Assembly: GCF_030499575.1 (NCBI RefSeq)
Contig: NZ_JASTLC010000001.1
Coordinates: forward strand, 5,976,001 to 6,040,000
DNA: 64,000 nucleotides
DNA from: Streptomyces sp. DG2A-72
GTDB taxonomy: Bacteria > Actinomycetota > Actinomycetes > Streptomycetales > Streptomycetaceae
Direction: 5' to 3'
Part shown: piece after piece, positions 41,469 through 50,246 of the stretch
Layout of the letters: each line of letters starts with the position of its first letter
Position numbering within the stretch: position 1 is the stretch's first letter
Notes under the pieces: model-generated
The model's input: only the letters and a program-made list of their open reading frames with translations
What the model was told of the DNA's origin: nothing
Databases searched by the model: none
Position numbers and translations under genes: made by a program

Positions 41469-41948
41469 TCAGGGGCGGGTGTGCATCAGACGGGGGGAGT
41501 TCTCGAAGCCGCTGCGGGCGTAGGCGGGGATCGCTCGGGGGCTGGAGTGCACGGTGACCCTTTCGAGGCCGAGCGTGCGGGCGCGGTTCAGCACCGCGTC
41601 GAGAAGCCGGGCACCCAGGCCGCTGTTCCGCTCCTCCGGTACGACGTACACGCATTGCAGATCGCCCGAGGCCCGGTTGAGTGCGCCCGGGGTCGGCACG
41701 CGGGGGAGGACGGCCAGCCAGGCCATGCCGATGACCGTGTGCTCGCGGACCAGAACGGTGCACGTGTGCGAGGCGGCGTTCTCGCGGGCCCAGGTGGTGA
41801 AGTGCCGTATGAAATCGGCGCGTTGGGTGTCGGCCACCGGGTCGTCTGGGTGCTCGTTCTCACGGATCCACTGCCATCGGAGCTCGGCGACGGCTTCCAG
41901 GTCCTGAAGGCCGGCCGGGCGGATCGTGATGTTGCTGCTCCTCTGCAT
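41469..41948 (-). CDS. GNAT-family N-acetyltransferase
   Basis: 159-residue acetyltransferase. The N-terminus ITIRPAGLQDLEAVAELRWQW, the strand LQCVYVVPEERNSGLGARLL with the acetyl-CoA loop RNSGLG, and the final HSSPRAIPAYARSGFE are typical. Substrate unknown. It is convergent with the PucR gene (11 bp apart) and divergent from the small exported protein gene at 42030. Confidence 0.87.
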   Translation of the reverse strand: MQRSSNITIRPAGLQDLEAVAELRWQWIRENEHPDDPVADTQRADFIRHFTTWARENAASHTCTVLVREHTVIGMAWLAVLPRVPTPGALNRASGDLQCVYVVPEERNSGLGARLLDAVLNRARTLGLERVTVHSSPRAIPAYARSGFENSPRLMHTRP

Positions 41949-42029
41949 GTGCGCATTGTGCTTGGATCTGCCCGAACGCTTGCGCCCTTTCCCCCGTCTC
42001 AGTACCAACCGAAAGGGACGGAGGGGGAC

Positions 42030-42514
42030 ATGAAGCACCGTACGTGGATCGCGGCCGCCATCGGTACTGCCGCCGTGACACTGGCCGTCGGCCTGTGGAT
42101 CGACACGCTGGGCACCGGCCACACCGACGGCGGTCTACGGGCCGACCCCCGCACGAGCGTCTCCGCCCCGGCCGAGGACATGTGCGTCGGCACCCTCCCG
42201 AGCCCCACGGGGAGCGGGGACCCGGCTCGCGACACCCCGCTGTTCAGGACCCTTGCCCGTATCGACGAGCTGGGCGCGGACGCCTACTCCGACGTCTACA
42301 CCGGCCTCTCCGTCGACCAGGACGACAACGCCGCCGACGTCTGGCCCATCCCCCCGCCGACGCCATGCGTGTAGTCGGCGTGGACGAGCGGGGATACGTC
42401 GACGTCGGCGTCGACGACCCCCGCAAGGCCGAGCCCATCCTCAAGGAGGAGTTCGGGCCCCGGCACATCAAGGTGACGTACGTGGGTCAGACCGAAGAGG
42501 CGGACGTCGGCTGA
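42030..42514 (+). pseudogene. Small exported hypothetical protein, frameshifted
   Basis: The first frame (42030-42374) encodes an N-terminal membrane helix or signal (WIAAAIGTAAVTLAVGLWID) and DELGADAYSDVYTGLSVDQD, then runs through a C6 tract near 42350 into a stop. The next frame picks up without a gap: DAMRVVGVDERGYVDVGVDD and FGPRHIKVTYVGQTEEADVG, ending at 42514. Adding one C to the tract gives a continuous protein of about 160 residues. Either a sequencing slip, a true frameshift mutation or slippage-prone expression. The 3' end overlaps the convergent permease gene by 28 bp. Confidence 0.7.
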
Positions 42515-43902
42515 TCCTTCCGCCGCAGCGCCCAGTACAGCCCCGCGCTCACCACGAACCCGACCAGGCATGTCACGTCCCCGAAGGACGGCCAGCGCTC
42601 AGGCACCCAGCCGACGAACTTCTCCTGGTTGGAGAACAGCGGCACGGACACCACTATGCCGGTCAACAGGGCGGCGACACCGGGCCAGTTGGCGAAGGTC
42701 CGGTCGCCGAGCCGTGTCGCCAGTTCCTCGACCGGCGTCCGCGCCCGGAGCCACCGCTCCACCAGGACCACCCCCAGCCACGGGCCCACCCAGTACGCGA
42801 TCACCAGCAGGAACGCCTCGTACGCGTGCCCCGCGTCCGCGAGCGACGCCCACGCCGCCGCCGTACCCGCGAGACCGCACAGCACGACGATCGCGCTGCG
42901 CCCGAGCCACGCGGGCAGCTTCAGGCCGAGAGAGGTGATCGACATGGCGGAGGAGTAGACGTTCAGGGCGTTCGCGGAGACCGCGCCGAGGATGATGGCG
43001 AGCAGCACCAAGTCGCTGAGCCAGCCCGGGAGATGGCCTGTGAAGGCGGCCGTAGGGCTGGCGCCCTCGGGGGCGACGATCGTCGCCGATGCCGCGCCGA
43101 TCACCGACACCACCGCGATGGAGACGAAGAGGCCGACGGCCGGGTACAGGGCCGTCCGGAGGCGGTTCGCCGTGCGCGGGAGATAGCGGGAGTAGTCGGA
43201 GGCGCCCGGGTTCCAGCCCGCCGCGTAGCCCCAGGCCGCGCTGAAGGCGAGCAGGAAGCCGCCGATGCCGCCGCCCGTGCCGAGGGCGGCGAGGTTCGCC
43301 TCCTTGAAGGTCCACACCCCGGCCAGCAGGAAGATCACCGCGAGGGCCGGGAACGCGTACTTCTCGAAGGCGTGGACGAAGTTGTGGCCGATGAAGCCGA
43401 TCACGATCTCGGCGGCCACCACCAGCAGGAGGGAGGGGAGCGGACGTAGACCGGTCAGGGTGTTGAGCGCGAAGGCGGCGCTCACACTGTTCACGGCGAA
43501 CCAGCCGACCCCGGCGACCAGCGCATTCACCCCGGAGGGCAGCAGATTCCCCTTGTACCCGAAGGAGAGGCGCCCGATCGCCATCTGCGGGACCCCGAAC
43601 CGCGGGCCGTCCAGGGACAGGATCCCGTGCGACAGCGCCCCGAGCGCCGTGCCCAGCAGCAGCGCCGCGGTCGCCTGCCAGAAGGTCAGCCCGAAGAAGA
43701 GGACCGAGATCACGCCGATGTAGACGGTCGCGAACTCGATGTTCGGAGACGCCCACGTCCACAGCAACTGCAGTGGACCGCCGTGCCGTTCGGCGTCGGG
43801 GATGGGTTCCGAGCCCGCCGTCTCGACGGCGATGACCTTGTCACCGTACTCGGGGGCGATCGTGCCGGAGGAGTCGGCGGGAGCTGTCGTCATGCGAGAC
43901 AA
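42487..43902 (-). CDS. NCS1-family cytosine/purine permease
   Basis: 471-residue transporter with about 12 helices, of the CodB-like branch. Motifs include LLWTWASPNIEFATVYIGVI at the first helix, GRLSFGYKGNLLPSGVNALV, WGYAAGWNPGASDYSRYLPR and the substrate-region segment VSANALNVYSSAMSITSLGL. Together with the deaminase and PucR regulator 2.4 kb to the left it forms a nucleobase uptake and salvage/catabolism set. It has no cysteine-rich tail, unlike the NCS1 protein at 23909. Confidence 0.9.
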   Translation of the reverse strand: MSRMTTAPADSSGTIAPEYGDKVIAVETAGSEPIPDAERHGGPLQLLWTWASPNIEFATVYIGVISVLFFGLTFWQATAALLLGTALGALSHGILSLDGPRFGVPQMAIGRLSFGYKGNLLPSGVNALVAGVGWFAVNSVSAAFALNTLTGLRPLPSLLLVVAAEIVIGFIGHNFVHAFEKYAFPALAVIFLLAGVWTFKEANLAALGTGGGIGGFLLAFSAAWGYAAGWNPGASDYSRYLPRTANRLRTALYPAVGLFVSIAVVSVIGAASATIVAPEGASPTAAFTGHLPGWLSDLVLLAIILGAVSANALNVYSSAMSITSLGLKLPAWLGRSAIVVLCGLAGTAAAWASLADAGHAYEAFLLVIAYWVGPWLGVVLVERWLRARTPVEELATRLGDRTFANWPGVAALLTGIVVSVPLFSNQEKFVGWVPERWPSFGDVTCLVGFVVSAGLYWALRRKDQPTSASSV

Positions 43903-43974
43903 GTGTCCGGCCCGCGTGCACTACGGCCCAGGGGCGCATTGCCCGCTTCGGAGGGCTCGGCGGCGTACAGCTTG

Positions 43975-44301
43975 TCAGTCGTCCTTGGGGTCGTCGCCGC
44001 GCTTCTTGTCCTCCTCCTCGTCCTTGAGGGACTTGAGGAAGTCGGGGTTGTCGTCGGGAGCGACGAATTTCGTACGGCTGCCCGGGGAGAAAGGGGTGAT
44101 GCCGCTCGCCGGGGTCTTGCGGACCTTGCCCGCCACGAACCAGGCGACCGGGCCGACCAGCACCTGGCCGAAGAGCAGGATGATGAACACCCACGCCACC
44201 TTCGGCAGCCTCTTCACCTCGTCCTCCGGGGTGTTCAGGCAGTCGATGAAGGCGTAGATCCACAGGGCGAGGACCAGCAGGAGGGGCAGATACCTGAGCA
44301 T
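43975..44301 (-). CDS. PLDc_N-domain membrane protein
   Basis: 108-residue protein with two membrane helices (LPLLLVLALWIYAFIDCLNT and VAWVFIILLFGQVLVGPVAW) separated by PEDEVKRLPK, the signature of the phospholipase D N-terminal (PLDc_N) domain as found alone in many Streptomyces. A charged cytoplasmic tail ends DEEEDKKRGDDPKDD. Function unknown. It is divergent from the menaquinone decarboxylase gene, 86 bp apart. Confidence 0.87.
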   Translation of the reverse strand: MLRYLPLLLVLALWIYAFIDCLNTPEDEVKRLPKVAWVFIILLFGQVLVGPVAWFVAGKVRKTPASGITPFSPGSRTKFVAPDDNPDFLKSLKDEEEDKKRGDDPKDD

Positions 44302-44387
44302 GAAGGCGGTGAACCCCCAGAAGACGGCGAGGGGCTTGGACGGCCCCGGTGACGGGGCCAGGGTAGCCCTTGGCCGATACTGGACAC

Positions 44388-45839
44388 ATGGCTTACGACG
44401 ATCTTCGCTCCCTGCTCAGGGCGCTGGAGCGCGAGGGTGAACTCAAGCGCATCAAGGCCGAGGTCGACCCGTATCTGGAGGTCGGGGAGATCGTCGACCG
44501 GGTCCAGAAGGCGGGTGGCCCGGCGCTGCTCTTCGAGAGCGTGCGCGGCTCCAGCATGCCGCTCGCCATGAACGTCTTCGGGACCGACCGGCGCCTGCTG
44601 AAGGCGCTGGGCCTGAAGTCGTACGGCGAGATCTCCGAGAAGATCGGCGGCCTGCTCCGCCCCGAGCTGCCGCACGGCTTCGTCGGTGTACGCGAGGCCT
44701 TCGGGAAACTCGGCGCGATGACGCACGTACCGCCGAAGAAGGTGAAGGACGCACCCGTCCAGGAAGTCACGCTGTACGGCGACGAGGTCGACCTCGACGA
44801 CCTGCCCGCGCTGTTCACCTGGCCCCAGGACGGCGGCTCCTTCTTCAACCTGGGCCTCACCCACACCAAGGACCCCGAGTCCGGCATCCGCAACCTCGGC
44901 CTGTACCGCCTCCAGCGCCACGACAAGCGCACCATCGGCATGCACTGGCAGATCCACAAGGACAGCCGGAACCACTACCAGGTCGCCGCCCGGCGCGGTG
45001 AGCGGCTGCCGGTCGCCATCGCCTTCGGGTGTCCGCCCGCCGTGACCTACGCCTCGACCGCGCCGCTCCCCGGTGACATCGACGAGTACCTGTTCGCCGG
45101 GTTCATCGCGGGCAGGCGGATCGAGATGGTCGACTGCAAGACCGTGCCGCTGCAGGTTCCGGCGCAGGCGGAGGTCGTCCTGGAGGGCTGGCTGGAGCCC
45201 GGCGAGATGCTGCCCGAAGGGCCCTTTGGCGATCACACCGGCTTCTACACCCCGCAGGAGCCCTTCCCGGCCCTGAAGATCGACTGCGTGACGATGCGGA
45301 AGCGGCCGCTCCTGCAGTCGATCGTCGTAGGCCGCCCCCCGACGGAGGACGGACCGCTTGGCCGTGCAACGGAGCGCTTCTTCCTCCCGCTGCTGAAGGT
45401 CATCGTCCCGGACATCGTGGACTACCACCTGCCGGAAGCGGGGGGCTTCCACAACTGTGCGATCGTCTCGATCGACAAGAAGTACCCCAAGCACGCCCAA
45501 AAGGTGATGCACGCTGTATGGGGTGCGCACATGATGTCCCTCACCAAGCTGATCGTCGTGGTCGACGCCGACTGTGACGTCCACGATCTGCACGAGGTCG
45601 CCTGGCGGGCCCTCGGCAACACGGACTACGCCCGCGACCTCTCGGTCGTGGAGGGTCCGGTCGACCATCTCGACCACGCCTCCTATCAGCAGTTCTGGGG
45701 CGGCAAGGCGGGTATCGACGCGACGAAGAAGTGGCCCGAGGAGGGCTATACGCGGGACGGCGGGTGGCCCGAGATGGTGCTGTCCGACCCGGAGACGGCG
45801 GCGAAGGTCGACCGCCGGTGGAAGGAGTACGGCCTTTGA
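44388..45839 (+). CDS. UbiD-family menaquinone biosynthesis decarboxylase
   Basis: 483-residue UbiD-type decarboxylase that depends on prenylated FMN; in the futalosine pathway this protein removes the carboxyl group from the naphthoate intermediate after or around prenylation. Recognisable regions: DDLRSLLRALEREGELKRIK, PALLFESVRGSSMPLAMNVF, AIAFGCPPAVTYASTAPLPG and EGPFGDHTGFYTPQEPFPAL. The ATG at 44388 is preferred over an upstream TTG. The stop overlaps the TTG start of mqnP. The cofactor should come from the UbiX-type protein at 47683. Confidence 0.93.
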   Translation: MAYDDLRSLLRALEREGELKRIKAEVDPYLEVGEIVDRVQKAGGPALLFESVRGSSMPLAMNVFGTDRRLLKALGLKSYGEISEKIGGLLRPELPHGFVGVREAFGKLGAMTHVPPKKVKDAPVQEVTLYGDEVDLDDLPALFTWPQDGGSFFNLGLTHTKDPESGIRNLGLYRLQRHDKRTIGMHWQIHKDSRNHYQVAARRGERLPVAIAFGCPPAVTYASTAPLPGDIDEYLFAGFIAGRRIEMVDCKTVPLQVPAQAEVVLEGWLEPGEMLPEGPFGDHTGFYTPQEPFPALKIDCVTMRKRPLLQSIVVGRPPTEDGPLGRATERFFLPLLKVIVPDIVDYHLPEAGGFHNCAIVSIDKKYPKHAQKVMHAVWGAHMMSLTKLIVVVDADCDVHDLHEVAWRALGNTDYARDLSVVEGPVDHLDHASYQQFWGGKAGIDATKKWPEEGYTRDGGWPEMVLSDPETAAKVDRRWKEYGL

Positions 45840-46738
45840 GTTCCGCATCCGCCGCGATCCCGCAGCCGGGACGCACCAAGGCGTTCCTGCGTCTGGTGAT
45901 GATCGAGCACTCGGTCTTCGCACTTCCCTTCGCCTATATCGCCGCGCTCACCGCGATGTTCCAGTGGGACCGGAACATCCACTGGGGCCGGCTGCTCCTG
46001 GTGACGATCTGCATGGTCGGGCTGCGCACCTTCGCGATGGCCGTGAACCGGATCATCGACCGTGAGATCGACGCCCGTAATCCCCGGACGGCGCAGCGTG
46101 AGCTGGTCACCGGTGCGATGTCGGTGAAGCATGCCTGGACCGGTGCGTTGATCGCCGTGGTGATCTTTCTCGGCTCGGCGGCGCTGCTCAATCCGCTGTG
46201 TCTGGCCCTCGCGCCCGTCGCGGTGATCCCGATGGTGGTCTATCCCTATGGCAAGCGGTTCACGAACTTTCCGCAGGCCATTCTTGGTCTCGCCCAGGCG
46301 ATGGGGCCGGTCGGCGGGTGGCTGGCGATCACCGGTGAGTGGTCCTGGGACGCGGTGATCCTGGGGCTTGCCGTCGGTATCTGGATCGGTGGGTTCGATC
46401 TGATCTACGCCTGCCAGGATGTCGAGACCGATCGTGAGATCGGGGTGATGTCGGTTCCGGCTCGCTTCGGGATTCCGGCGGCGGTGCAGGGGGCGCGGGT
46501 GTGCCATGCCGTGACCACGGTCTTGTTCGTCTGGTATGCGGTGGTGACGGACGCCGGCTTCTTCTTCTGGTTCGGTCTGCTGATTGTCGCGAGCGCGTTC
46601 ATTTACGAGCACTCGATTGTGCGGCCGCATGATCTGTCGCGGCTGAACAGGGCGTTCTTCAGTGTCAACGGGTTCATCGGGATCGCGTTGTTCGTGTGTG
46701 CGCTGCTGGATCTGATGGTGCGGGGGCTCACGGTCTGA
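45836..46738 (+). CDS. mqnP: UbiA-family prenyltransferase MqnP
   Basis: 300-residue integral membrane prenyltransferase of the futalosine menaquinone pathway, attaching the polyprenyl tail to the naphthoate ring. The two aspartate motifs are NRIIDREIDARNPRTAQREL and DLIYACQDVETDREIGVMSV, binding Mg-diphosphate; about eight helices. The TTG at 45836 is the likely start: it overlaps the upstream stop (TTTGA) and has GGAAGGAG about 8 bases before it. It converges on the rhomboid gene across a repeat/hairpin element. Confidence 0.92.
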   Translation: MSSASAAIPQPGRTKAFLRLVMIEHSVFALPFAYIAALTAMFQWDRNIHWGRLLLVTICMVGLRTFAMAVNRIIDREIDARNPRTAQRELVTGAMSVKHAWTGALIAVVIFLGSAALLNPLCLALAPVAVIPMVVYPYGKRFTNFPQAILGLAQAMGPVGGWLAITGEWSWDAVILGLAVGIWIGGFDLIYACQDVETDREIGVMSVPARFGIPAAVQGARVCHAVTTVLFVWYAVVTDAGFFFWFGLLIVASAFIYEHSIVRPHDLSRLNRAFFSVNGFIGIALFVCALLDLMVRGLTV

Positions 46739-46756
46739 GGGGCGGTCCGTTGTTGG

Positions 46757-46843
46757 TCGTCTGCGGCTGCGTCGTGGCTGGTCGCGCCCACGCGGCGGAG
46801 CCGCAAATTGACACAGCCCCGCGCCCCTGGCGGGGCGCTGCGG
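46757..46843. repeat. GC-rich intergenic repeat, copy A (hairpin)
   Basis: Near-identical to 61791-61875. It includes GTGGCTGGTCGCGCCCACGC, CGGCGGAGCCGCA and the hairpin GCGCCCC-TGGC-GGGGCGC. Lying between convergent mqnP and rhomboid genes, it probably acts as a two-way terminator. Confidence 0.8.
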
Positions 46844-46870
46844 AACCGTGGGTGACTTTGCCGGCGCCGC

Positions 46871-47560
46871 TCAGACGCCGCGCGCGGGTATCGCGGGGCG
46901 GCGGAACAGGTAGGCCGCCACTACTCCCGACACCAGGCCGATCAAGTGGCCCTGCCAGCTGACGCTGGTCTGGGTGGGGGCCAGGCCGGCCAGGATGGAG
47001 CCGCCCCAGACGGCGGCTATCAGGAGGCCGACGAGGATGCCGAGTGGGCGGCGCTCCACGAAGCCGGTCACCAGGAGGAAGCCGAAGAGGCCGAAGATCA
47101 GGCCGGAGGCGCCCGCGGTGTTGCTGTGCGCCGGGGATATGAGCCATACGCCCAGTCCGTCCGCGACGATGATCACCGCGCAGACGAGGGCGAACCGGCG
47201 CAGGCCGCCGAGGGCCGCGAGGAAGCCGAGGACCAGCAGGGGCACGCTGTTGGCGGCGACATGGGCGAAGCCGAAGTGCAGGAAGGCGGCGGGCACGATG
47301 TCGATCAGCTCGGACGGTTCGCGCGGGGTGATGCCGAGGCCGTCCAGCGCATGGCCGCTGATCACGTCGACCACTTCCAGCAGCCACAACAGGGCCACCC
47401 AGCCCAGCATCAGCTTGGCCGCGGTCTTCGCCCGGTCACCACGCGTCAACGCGAGGCCCGCACCGGATCCGGCACCTGGACCCCAGCGCCGACCTTTGCC
47501 GGGCCGCCAACCCAAGCCCCCGTCCGGCCGCCGACCCGCGCCCGCACCCATTCCCACCAT
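46871..47560 (-). CDS. Rhomboid-family intramembrane serine protease
   Basis: 229-residue membrane protease with about six helices. Catalytic Ser152 in NTAGASGLIFG and His205 in SWQGHLIGLVSG form the dyad; HFGFAHVAANS (His95, His100, Asn104) is the conserved loop/oxyanion region. The first 45 residues are Gly/Arg-rich and probably cytoplasmic. Substrate unknown. It lies on the opposite strand inside the menaquinone gene group, between mqnP and the UbiX-type gene, and has no obvious link to that pathway. Confidence 0.93.
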   Translation of the reverse strand: MVGMGAGAGRRPDGGLGWRPGKGRRWGPGAGSGAGLALTRGDRAKTAAKLMLGWVALLWLLEVVDVISGHALDGLGITPREPSELIDIVPAAFLHFGFAHVAANSVPLLVLGFLAALGGLRRFALVCAVIIVADGLGVWLISPAHSNTAGASGLIFGLFGFLLVTGFVERRPLGILVGLLIAAVWGGSILAGLAPTQTSVSWQGHLIGLVSGVVAAYLFRRPAIPARGV

Positions 47561-47682
47561 GGCATCCCCCAGCCAGCCGCGTCACCAACCTGTCCGGTCA
47601 GCACACCTAGCCCGTCACTCATAGCAACGGCCCGCACCCCTCGGCCGGTTCCCGGCTCGCGAAGCCGGATAGGCTCGGTGTC

Positions 47683-48366
47683 GTGAACCGAGTCAAGCCA
47701 GGAGAGACGGCGCGTACGCCTTGGATCGTAGGGGTGTCCGGCGCCTCCGGCACCCCGTATGCCGCCGCCGTGCTGCGCGCGCTGCTGGCCGCGGGCGAGA
47801 GCGTCGACCTGGTCGTCAGCCGCGCCTCCCGGCTCACCCTGCTCGATGAGACCGGCATCCCCTTCCGGGACGCCCACTGGCAGGACGACCTGCGGGAATG
47901 GCTGGCGCGAGGGGCCGACGGCAAGCCGGAGGCCTTCGGCGTGGACATCGCCGGCGTACGGCACTGGAGCGCCGGGGACCTGGCCGCGGGGCCGTCCTCG
48001 GGGTCGTACCCCGCCAAGGGCATGCTGATCGTCCCCGCCTCCACCGCCTGCGTCGCGGGCGTCGCGCTCGGGCTGTCGAAGGACCTGCTCCAGCGCGCGG
48101 CGAGCGTGACCCTCAAGGAGGGCCGGAGGCTCGTCGTCGCCGTACGCGAGGCACCGCTCAACGGGCAGACCCTGCGCCACCTGGTGACACTGGACGACGC
48201 CGGCGCGACCGTCGTACCCACCTCGCCCGCGTTCTACCAGGGGGCCACGCACATCCAGGACCTGGTGGACTTCGTGGCCGGCCGGATCCTGGACGCGGCC
48301 GGCGTCCAGCACGACCTCTACCGCCGCTGGAAGGGCGAACTCGGCGGAGGGTCCGGCCCGACCTGA
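47683..48366 (+). CDS. UbiX-family flavin prenyltransferase
   Basis: 227-residue flavoprotein that makes prenylated FMN, the cofactor of UbiD-type decarboxylases such as the one at 44388. The FMN-binding start WIVGVSGASGTPYAAAVLRA, the loop IVPASTACVAGVALGLSKDL and EAPLNGQTLRHLVTLDDAGA are conserved. An insertion of about 25 residues around ARGADGKPEAFGVDIAGVRH lengthens the middle. Start is a GTG at 47683. It is the expected functional partner of the decarboxylase although a rhomboid gene separates them. Confidence 0.93.
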   Translation: MNRVKPGETARTPWIVGVSGASGTPYAAAVLRALLAAGESVDLVVSRASRLTLLDETGIPFRDAHWQDDLREWLARGADGKPEAFGVDIAGVRHWSAGDLAAGPSSGSYPAKGMLIVPASTACVAGVALGLSKDLLQRAASVTLKEGRRLVVAVREAPLNGQTLRHLVTLDDAGATVVPTSPAFYQGATHIQDLVDFVAGRILDAAGVQHDLYRRWKGELGGGSGPT

Positions 48367-48387
48367 ACCACCGAGCCACTGAGTCAT

Positions 48388-48468
48388 TTGGCAGCCACTT
48401 GGCAGTCACTTGGCAACACCCGAAAACTTGTCATCTCCATATCTCTGATCGTCATATCTCCAATCGTC
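48388..48468. promoter_or_regulatory. Phased repeats before Lrp gene
   Basis: TTGGCA occurs three times at exact 11-bp intervals (48388, 48399, 48410). A 15-bp tandem pair follows at 48439-48453 and 48454-48468 (ATATCTCTGATCGTC, ATATCTCCAATCGTC). Both arrays lie in the 128-bp gap before the Lrp/AsnC gene and could be autoregulatory Lrp sites on one face of the helix. Confidence 0.55.
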
Positions 48469-48494
48469 GGAATCAGCGGAAGGCTTCGAATCGC

Positions 48495-48950
48495 ATGGAC
48501 GCGGTGGACAGGCAGCTCATCCAGGCCCTGAGAGAGAACGGCCGGGCCTCGTACGCGGAGCTGGGGCGCCTCGTCGGCCTGTCGGGACCCAGCGTCACCG
48601 ACCGCATCAACCGGCTGGAGGCGGCCGGCGTCATCACCGGCTACCGCGCCACCGTCGACGCCGCCTCACTCGGCCTCGGCGTCACCGCCCTGATCGGCAT
48701 CTCACTCTCCGACGCCACCGACCACGAGGACGTGGCCCGGCGACTGAGGGATCTCTCCGAGATCGAGGACTGCTGGTTCATCGCCGGCGAGGACTCCTAC
48801 ATGCTCAAGGTGCGCGCCGCCGACGTGGACGGCCTGGAGAAGATCATCCGCCGGCTCAGCGGCACCAAGGGCGTCTCCCGGACCCGTACCACGATCGTGC
48901 TCTCCACGAAGTGGGAGAACCGGGTCGGAGAACTGCCCGAAGAGGCGTAG
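48495..48950 (+). CDS. Lrp/AsnC-family transcriptional regulator
   Basis: 151-residue regulator with an N-terminal AsnC helix-turn-helix (DRQLIQALRENGRASYAELG, RLVGLSGPSVTDRINRLEAA) and a C-terminal RAM ligand domain (FIAGEDSYMLKVRAADVDGL, TTIVLSTKWENRV). Such proteins form octamers and respond to amino acids. It stands directly between the UbiX-type gene and mqnE (42 bp before its ATG), suggesting a role in controlling menaquinone synthesis; that link is positional only. Confidence 0.93.
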   Translation: MDAVDRQLIQALRENGRASYAELGRLVGLSGPSVTDRINRLEAAGVITGYRATVDAASLGLGVTALIGISLSDATDHEDVARRLRDLSEIEDCWFIAGEDSYMLKVRAADVDGLEKIIRRLSGTKGVSRTRTTIVLSTKWENRVGELPEEA

Positions 48951-48991
48951 GCGTACGGTTTACGGAGTCTGTCTCAGAAAGGTGTGACCCC

Positions 48992-50155
48992 ATGGACGTC
49001 GGGCTCAAGCGCGAGCTGGAGCAGAAGGTCAGGGCCGGTGAGCGGCTGACCCGTGAGGACGGCATCGCGCTGTACGAGTCGGACGACCTGGCCTGGCTGG
49101 GCGGGCTGGCGCACGAGGTGCGGACGCGCAAGAACGGCGATGTCGTGCACTTCAACGTCAACCGGCATCTCAACATGACCAACGTCTGTACGGCCTCCTG
49201 CGCCTACTGCTCGTTCCAGCGCAAGCCGGGCGAGAAGGACGCGTACACGATGCGCATCGAGGAGGCCGTGAAGCTCGCCAAGGCGATGGAGGGCGAGAAC
49301 CTCACCGAGCTGCACATCGTCAACGGACTGCATCCCAATCTTCCGTGGCGGTACTACCCCCGTTCCCTGCGCGAGCTGAAGGCGGCCCTGCCGGACGTGT
49401 CGCTCAAGGCGTTCACGGCGACGGAGATCCACCACTTCGAGACGATCTCCGGGCTGAGCGCGTCCGAGATCCTCGACGAGCTGATCGACGCCGGGCTGGA
49501 GTCCCTCACCGGCGGCGGCGCGGAGATCTTCGACTGGGAGGTGCGGCAGCACATCGTGGACCACCGCACCCACTGGGAGGACTGGTCCCGCATCCACCGG
49601 CTGGCGCACGAGAAGGGTCTGAAGACCCCGTGCACCATGCTGTACGGCCACATCGAGGAGCCGCGGCACCGCGTCGACCACGTTCTCCGGCTCCGTGAGC
49701 TCCAGGACGAGACGAACGGCTTCCAGGTCTTCATCCCGCTGCGCTACCAGCACGACTTCGTCGACATGAAGGACGGCAAGGTACGCAACCGCCTCCAGGC
49801 GCGCACCCAGATGGCGACGGGTGCGGAGGCTCTGAAGACCTTCGCTGTCTCCCGTCTCCTCTTCGACAACGTCCCGCACGTCAAGGTTTTCTGGGTCATG
49901 CACGGCGTTCAGACCGCGCAGCTGGCCCTCCAGCACGGCGCCGACGACATGGACGGGTCGGTGGTCGAGTACAAGATCACGCATGACGCGGACGACTTCG
50001 GTACGCCGAACAAGCTCACCCGTGAGGATCTGCTGGATCTGATCCGGGATGCGGGGTTCCGGCCGGTGGAGCGGAACACGCGGTACGAGATCATTCGGGA
50101 GTACGAGGGGCCGGATCCGTTGCGCAGGGAGTCGCCGCAGCCGATGCGGGTGTGA
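48992..50155 (+). CDS. mqnE: Aminofutalosine synthase MqnE
   Basis: 387-residue radical-SAM enzyme of menaquinone synthesis that joins 3-[(1-carboxyvinyl)oxy]benzoate to adenosine from SAM, giving aminofutalosine. The cluster motif CTASCAYC (Cys66, Cys70, Cys73) differs in order from nothing else in the family; LHIVNGLHPNLPWRYYPRSL and LTGGGAEIFDWEVR are characteristic. The ATG at 48992 has AAAGGTG upstream; the longer open frame overlaps the Lrp gene. It identifies the pathway in this organism as the futalosine route. Confidence 0.95.
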   Translation: MDVGLKRELEQKVRAGERLTREDGIALYESDDLAWLGGLAHEVRTRKNGDVVHFNVNRHLNMTNVCTASCAYCSFQRKPGEKDAYTMRIEEAVKLAKAMEGENLTELHIVNGLHPNLPWRYYPRSLRELKAALPDVSLKAFTATEIHHFETISGLSASEILDELIDAGLESLTGGGAEIFDWEVRQHIVDHRTHWEDWSRIHRLAHEKGLKTPCTMLYGHIEEPRHRVDHVLRLRELQDETNGFQVFIPLRYQHDFVDMKDGKVRNRLQARTQMATGAEALKTFAVSRLLFDNVPHVKVFWVMHGVQTAQLALQHGADDMDGSVVEYKITHDADDFGTPNKLTREDLLDLIRDAGFRPVERNTRYEIIREYEGPDPLRRESPQPMRV

Positions 50156-50180
50156 TTTTTGGGGCCTCAGGTTGTGGCTC

Positions 50181-50228
50181 GGCTGCGGGTGAGTGGGGGC
50201 TTGTCGCGCAGTTCCCCGCGCCCCTTGG
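50181..50228. repeat. GC-rich intergenic repeat, copy C
   Basis: Matches the element at 30883-30935: CGGCTGC, then GTGGGGGCTTG, then CGCGCAGTTCCCCGCGCCCC. It fills most of the short gap between mqnE and udgX. Confidence 0.75.
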
Positions 50229-50246
50229 GTGGGTACTCGGGCCGGC

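Noticed and set aside
48388..48468. CRISPR array
   Set aside because: The repeats are 6 and 15 bp, tandem or nearly so, with no spacers and no cas genes.
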